Source of the DNA: CAYXXZ01 sp964469165 | Lineage (GTDB): Bacteria; Pseudomonadota; Gammaproteobacteria; Pseudomonadales; Porticoccaceae | Assembly (NCBI GenBank): GCA_964469165.1 | Contig: CAYXXZ010000055.1 | Location: 1 to 19,917, forward strand | Length of the DNA: 19,917 nucleotides | Reading direction: 5' to 3' | Program-made: the position numbers and the translations under genes | Notes under the pieces: generated by a model | Databases searched by the model: none | The model's input: the letters and a program-made list of their open reading frames with translations, nothing else | Told to the model about the DNA's origin: nothing | In this document: piece after piece, positions 16,701 through 19,917 of the stretch | Numbering within the stretch: the stretch's first letter is position 1 | Layout: each line of letters starts with the position of its first letter

Positions 16701-17034
16701 TGGATTGCTGGACGTCGTTGACCGCGGCTTCCACGTCGCGGCTCACCTCGAACTCGATGGTGATGGTCGACGAGCCGTCGCGGCTCACCGAGTCGATGAA
16801 CTTGATGCCGTCGATACCACTCAACTGCTCTTCGAGAATGCGGGTGATCTTGGTATCGACGATATCCGCCGACGAGCCCGGATAGGTGGTGACGATACTG
16901 ACCACGGGCGGGTCGATGTCGGGATACTGGCGCAGCGGCACCAGATCGAAGGCCACGATGCCGAACACCACCAACAGCAGGTTGGCGACGATGGCGATGG
17001 TGGGCCGCTTGACGGCGATGTCGGAGAGAATCAC
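13784..17034 (-). CDS. RND-family multidrug efflux pump permease (AcrB/MexF-like), interrupted by an assembly gap
   Basis: This is an inner-membrane proton-driven RND transporter that exports drugs or other amphiphiles through a tripartite complex. The coding region starts at GTG 17034 (ILSDIAVKRPTIAIVANLLL) and ends at 13784. It contains 100 N (14884-14983) flanked by the same 55 bp on both sides; removing the N and one copy gives 3096 bp, an unbroken 1031-codon frame, the normal length for the family. TM1 (about 12-30), the proton-relay pair D401-D402 (GLVVDDAIVVLENI), the lysine of GLAAKNGILIVEF, and the periplasmic porter and docking regions are present. GTGA overlap with the adaptor gene upstream indicates one operon. 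No outer-membrane channel gene is in the window, so an external TolC-type protein is assumed. Substrate is unknown. Confidence 0.93.
14829..15038. other. Scaffold gap of 100 N flanked by an identical 55-bp duplication
   Basis: Bases 14829-14883 and 14984-15038 are identical over 55 bp (AGGATCACCTCGCGCAACTC ... GATCACCG), with exactly 100 N between. Two contig ends that overlap were placed side by side instead of merged. Collapsing them restores the pump reading frame without any missing residue, so the gap hides no sequence. Confidence 0.93.
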
Positions 17035-18083
17035 GGTGCTGCGGGCTCCTCGCCGGCAATCACCACCTGAATGCCCTGGCGGACTTTCTGCGTGCCTTCC
17101 GACACCACCCGATCACCGGCGGAAATCCCCGCCACGATCTCCACTTTGCCGCGCAGGCGCGTGCCTGACTGCACCGGCACCCGCTGCACCGTGCGATCGT
17201 CGTTCACCACGAACACAAAGCGGTTGGAGCCTTCCAGCTGCAGGGCCTGCTCGGTGATCATCAACGCCTCGCGCTCGACGCTGTCGAGACGCACGCTGAG
17301 CAACATGCCGGGGCGCAAGTGCCGCTCACCATTCGCCAGGCTGGCGTGCACGGTCACCGCGCGCGTGGCGGGATCGACCCGGGTGCCGATACTGGTGATC
17401 CGTGCCTCGAACTGCTCGCCGGGATATGCCACCGACGTGGCGTGCACCATCTGCCCCACACGGACCTGGCCGATCCAGCGCTCGGGCACGGTGAAATCGA
17501 GGCGCAAGGGATCGATGTCGTCGAGGGTGGTGATCAGTGTGCCGGGGGACACCAGCGAACCGACGCTGACGTGGCGCACGCCCAGATAGCCATCGAAGGG
17601 AGCGGCGATATCGAATTCCGCCAGCGTGGCGCGCTCTGCCTTGACGCGCTGTTCGCTCGCGGCCACTTTCGCCAGCTGCTCTTCGAGCAGGGTTTTCGAT
17701 ACCGCGTTGGTTTTGATGAGGGTTTGATAATGGTTGAGTATGCGCCGCTCCTCGGTGAGGATGACTTCCTCTTCGCGCAGCACCGCGCGCTCGTTGCCCG
17801 CCTCGAGCTCGACGATCACTTCACCGCCCTTCACCGGCGTGTTTTCCTCGAAATGAATCGCACTCACCTTGCCGGCACTCTTGGCGGTGATCTGTACCGC
17901 CTCCCAGGCACGCGCCGTGCCCACCGCTTCGATGGTTTCGACGATGGGGTGGAATTTCACTTCGGCGACCCGCACCACCGGCGCCGGCGTCGCGGCGCTT
18001 TGCGGGCCCTGCTGTGAGCTGCTGATCCAGAAGTAGACGGCAACGGCGCAGAGGACGGCAATGATTGTGATAAGGCGTTTCAA
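17031..18083 (-). CDS. RND efflux periplasmic adaptor (membrane fusion protein)
   Basis: This 350-residue HlyD/AcrA-type adaptor links the inner-membrane RND pump encoded just downstream to an outer-membrane channel. Residues about 3-20 form one hydrophobic N-terminal segment (LITIIAVLCAVAVYFWI) with no convincing lipobox, so it is probably membrane-anchored rather than lipidated. Then come the lipoyl halves (VQITAKSAGKVSAIHFEENT, FDIAAPFDGYLG), a helical hairpin rich in Glu/Lys between them (about 98-155), a beta-barrel (PLRLDFTVPERWIGQVRVGQ) and the membrane-proximal domain (RGKVEIVAGISAGDRVVSEG). The start appears to be TTG at 18083, giving MKRLITII; no clear ribosome site is seen and no better ATG exists. 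Its stop overlaps the pump start as GTGA. Confidence 0.92.
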   Translation of the reverse strand: MKRLITIIAVLCAVAVYFWISSSQQGPQSAATPAPVVRVAEVKFHPIVETIEAVGTARAWEAVQITAKSAGKVSAIHFEENTPVKGGEVIVELEAGNERAVLREEEVILTEERRILNHYQTLIKTNAVSKTLLEEQLAKVAASEQRVKAERATLAEFDIAAPFDGYLGVRHVSVGSLVSPGTLITTLDDIDPLRLDFTVPERWIGQVRVGQMVHATSVAYPGEQFEARITSIGTRVDPATRAVTVHASLANGERHLRPGMLLSVRLDSVEREALMITEQALQLEGSNRFVFVVNDDRTVQRVPVQSGTRLRGKVEIVAGISAGDRVVSEGTQKVRQGIQVVIAGEEPAAP

Positions 18084-18254
18084 CGTGCACTGATTCCAGG
18101 TCAGGTAGTTGCGGGAAAAACGAGCGCTGATTGCGAAGACGGGGTTTGCACGGCGATTGTACCCTCGGGCGTGCGCCAGGTAATGGCGCCACCCTGTCCC
18201 TTACCTGAATTTACAAAGCCGCGGCGCCCCTGTTTACAAGGCTGGCGCCGGGGC
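18084..18254. promoter_or_regulatory. Upstream region of the efflux operon: candidate promoter, operator-like inverted repeat and direct repeats
   Basis: On the minus strand TTACCT (18183-18178) and TACAAT (18161-18156) are separated by 16 bp, a plausible promoter. CAGGTAA (18177-18183) and TTACCTG (18201-18207) form a 7-bp inverted repeat with a 17-bp spacer that overlaps the -35 box, as a repressor operator might. Nearer trpA, TTTACAAAGC...GGCGCC and TTTACAAGGC...GGCGCC form an imperfect direct repeat (about 18210-18249). No T-run terminator for trpA is evident. These functions are inferred. Confidence 0.38.
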
Positions 18255-19028
18255 TCAGATGCCGAGAGCCGTGAAAAATTCCCTCAGTTTCTCTTCGCCG
18301 CCCTCTTCCCAGGCTCTGAGCGCTGCTGTGCCGATGATCGCCATATCGGCGCGCCCGCGTAAAAAATCGATATCGGCGCGCGAGCTGACCCCAAAGCCCA
18401 CACCGATGGGCAGTCTGGTGTGCGCGCGGCAGCGCGCCAGGTATTGGTCGAGTTCGCCACCCATATCCGTCTTGCTGCCCGTCACACCCTTGCGCGCCAC
18501 CGCGTAGATCATGCCCCGCGACGCAGCACCGATCTTCGTCAGATTGCTGTCGGTGCTGGTGGGCGTCATCAACAACACCGGCGCCAGACCATAGTTCTCC
18601 GACAGGGCATGCAGCTCACGCGCTTCATTCACCGGCAGATCCGGAAGAATATAGCCGCAGCCGCCCGCGGCCCTGAGGCGCTGCAGAAAGCTTTCGTTGC
18701 CCATTTTGAAGACGGTGTTGTAGTAACCCATCATCAACACTTTGAAGGGAAAGTGATCGCTGACCTTCTTCATGAAGGCGAAACAGTCGTCCGGCGACAC
18801 CCCGGCGCGCAGCGCGAGCTCGTTGGCCCTGACGAACAGCGGGCCATCGGCGCTCGGCTCGGAGAAAGGAAATTGCAGCTCGACGATATCGACGCCGAAT
18901 TCCGCCATGATTTCCAGTTCCTTCCAGTTATCCTCGAAAGACGGGTAGCCGCATACCACATGGGTCATGACCAGCAGGTCTTTGTTCTGCTGGCGTTCGC
19001 GCAGATAATTTTCCAGGCCCACAGTCAT
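18255..19028 (-). CDS. trpA: Tryptophan synthase alpha subunit (divergent)
   Basis: TrpA cleaves indole-3-glycerol phosphate to indole and glyceraldehyde-3-phosphate; indole is channelled to TrpB. The 257-residue TIM-barrel protein keeps the catalytic acids E50 (DIVELQFPFSE) and D61 (PSADGP), the GVTGSKTD loop, and the phosphate-binding GVGFGVSS and AIIGTAALR segments. The motif usually read as LGxPFSDPxADGP is LQFPFSEPSADGP here, and other parts (VMTHVVCGYPSF, LMMGYYNTVFKMG, YILPDLPVNEAR) differ from E. coli TrpA, recalling Campylobacter-type sequences more than enterobacterial ones. The start ATG 19028 overlaps the trpB stop (ATGA). The residues needed for catalysis are present, so function is likely. 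Confidence 0.92.
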   Translation of the reverse strand: MTVGLENYLRERQQNKDLLVMTHVVCGYPSFEDNWKELEIMAEFGVDIVELQFPFSEPSADGPLFVRANELALRAGVSPDDCFAFMKKVSDHFPFKVLMMGYYNTVFKMGNESFLQRLRAAGGCGYILPDLPVNEARELHALSENYGLAPVLLMTPTSTDSNLTKIGAASRGMIYAVARKGVTGSKTDMGGELDQYLARCRAHTRLPIGVGFGVSSRADIDFLRGRADMAIIGTAALRAWEEGGEEKLREFFTALGI

Positions 19029-19917
19029 GCTCCGTATTGTGCGGCTTTGGTGCCGATGAATTCTTTCCACTTGCGGTCGTCGAGGGCGTCGGCGATGGTG
19101 AAGATATCCTTGTCGCCGCGTCCCGACTGATTGATGAGAATGATCTCGTCGCGACCCATGCCGGGCGCCTCCGCCACCGCCCTGGCGAAGGCGTGGGTGC
19201 TTTCCAGCGCGGGAATCAGGCCCTCCGTCCGCATCACCAGCTTGAGCGTCTCGCGCACTTCCTCGTCGGTGGCGGCGGTGAAGCGCACCCTGTCGTGCTC
19301 CCACAAATCCACCAGGATCGGGTTCACGCCGATGTAGTCGAGGCCGGCGGCAATGGAGTGAGTCTCCACCATGTTGCCGTTTTCGTCCTGCAGAAAATAG
19401 GTCTTGAAGCCCTGTGCGACACCCACCGAGGCGTCCTTGTAGGCGAGGCGCGCCGCATGCTGGCCGGAACCCGGCCCATGGCCGCCCGCCTCGCAGGCCA
19501 CCAGCTCGACGCGCTCATCGTCGAGGAAGCCCTGAAAGATACCGATGGCATTGGAGCCGCCGCCGACGCAGGCGTAAACCCGATCCGGCTGGCGCCCGGC
19601 GATGTCGACGATCTGCTCCTTCGCTTCCAGGCCGATGATGGACTGAAAATAGCTGACCATTTCCGGAAACGGGTGCGGACCGCAGGCGGTGCCGAGCACG
19701 TAGTGGGTGTTGGCCATGTTGGTCACCCAGTCGCGCAGCGCTTCGTTGATCGCGTCCTTGAGGGTCTTCTGGCCGTCCTCGACAGCCACCACCTCGGCGC
19801 CCATGCGCTCCATCCAGAACACATTGGGGCGTTGCCGCGCCACATCCACCGCGCCCATGTAGATGGTGCAGTCGAAGCCGAAGCGCGCCGCCATGGTGGC
19901 GGTGGCGTAGCCGTGCT
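19025..19917 (-). CDS. trpB: Tryptophan synthase beta subunit, C-terminal part (start outside window)
   Basis: TrpB is the PLP enzyme that joins indole and serine to tryptophan. The frame is open from the right edge (HGYATMAARFGFDC, expected just after the GAGQHG motif) to TGA at 19025, giving 296 residues of roughly 400. The COMM domain (IYMGAVDVARQRPNVFWMER), ACGPHPFPEMV, the PLP-phosphate loop CVGGGSNAIG, AGGHGPGSG, EGLIPALESTHA and SGRGDKDIF are all present. The segment after GLDY reads IGVNPILVDLWEHDRVRF rather than the usual PSVGPQHAYL...GRADY, so the region around the D305-type residue is unusual. The PLP lysine and the catalytic glutamate lie beyond the window. It is translationally coupled to trpA by a 4-bp overlap. 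Confidence 0.94.
   Translation of the reverse strand, partial: HGYATATMAARFGFDCTIYMGAVDVARQRPNVFWMERMGAEVVAVEDGQKTLKDAINEALRDWVTNMANTHYVLGTACGPHPFPEMVSYFQSIIGLEAKEQIVDIAGRQPDRVYACVGGGSNAIGIFQGFLDDERVELVACEAGGHGPGSGQHAARLAYKDASVGVAQGFKTYFLQDENGNMVETHSIAAGLDYIGVNPILVDLWEHDRVRFTAATDEEVRETLKLVMRTEGLIPALESTHAFARAVAEAPGMGRDEIILINQSGRGDKDIFTIADALDDRKWKEFIGTKAAQYGA

Noticed and set aside
13784..17034. RND pump as two separate broken genes
   Set aside because: The 55-bp duplicate and the restored 3096-bp frame show that the break is an assembly artefact.
15274..17070. Plus-strand open frames opposite the RND pump
   Set aside because: They are shadows of the pump gene; compositional His/Gln/Arg richness and no domain.

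Overview
The window is a GC-rich piece of chromosome, most likely from a gammaproteobacterium. The best evidence is the block rnpB–rsmI / lpoA–yraN–diaA–dolP. LpoA, the outer-membrane activator of PBP1A, is essentially a gammaproteobacterial protein, and this order matches what I recall from Pseudomonas-type genomes. A run of exactly 100 N flanked by a 55-bp duplicated sequence shows that this is a scaffolded draft assembly, possibly a metagenome bin. I cannot name the genus.

Layout from left to right. (1) 1-3023, minus strand: a PilB/GspE-type secretion or pilus ATPase overlaps by 11 bp the start of glnE, which runs off the left edge. (2) 3024-3165: a compact divergent promoter region with a 13-bp inverted repeat, facing argE on the plus strand. 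argE looks leaderless. (3) 4381-8551, minus strand: an isochorismatase-family cysteine hydrolase, then a sulfide/persulfide-oxidation operon in visible decay, then a secreted di-heme cytochrome c peroxidase. The decaying part is a persulfide dioxygenase with two internal deletions, a DUF442–sulfide:quinone oxidoreductase fusion that is still open, and a SulP permease reduced to a frameshifted stub. (4) 8552-8977: non-coding DNA with two copies of a palindromic repeat element. (5) 8978-13712: rnpB (minus, with a recognisable promoter) and rsmI (minus), then the divergent envelope/replication cluster lpoA–yraN–diaA–dolP (plus). The rsmI and lpoA start codons share the tetramer CATG. (6) 13784-18083, minus strand: an RND efflux adaptor and pump; the pump is interrupted only by the artificial gap. 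(7) 18255-19917, minus strand: trpA and the 3' part of trpB, a translationally coupled tryptophan synthase pair whose alpha subunit looks divergent.

Most of the content is housekeeping: nitrogen regulation, arginine and tryptophan synthesis, RNA processing, ribosome methylation, peptidoglycan synthase activation, initiation control and outer-membrane integrity. The accessory part is 4381-8977. There, sulfur-oxidation genes are being lost next to repeat elements, at the position after rnpB where I would expect mraZ/rsmH in related genomes. I do not see CRISPR arrays, tRNAs, transposases, phage genes or an obvious new multi-gene defence or biosynthetic system. The observations most worth following are the eroded sulfide operon, the mirror-symmetric argE/ATPase promoter region, the paired palindromic elements, the false assembly gap and the atypical TrpA.
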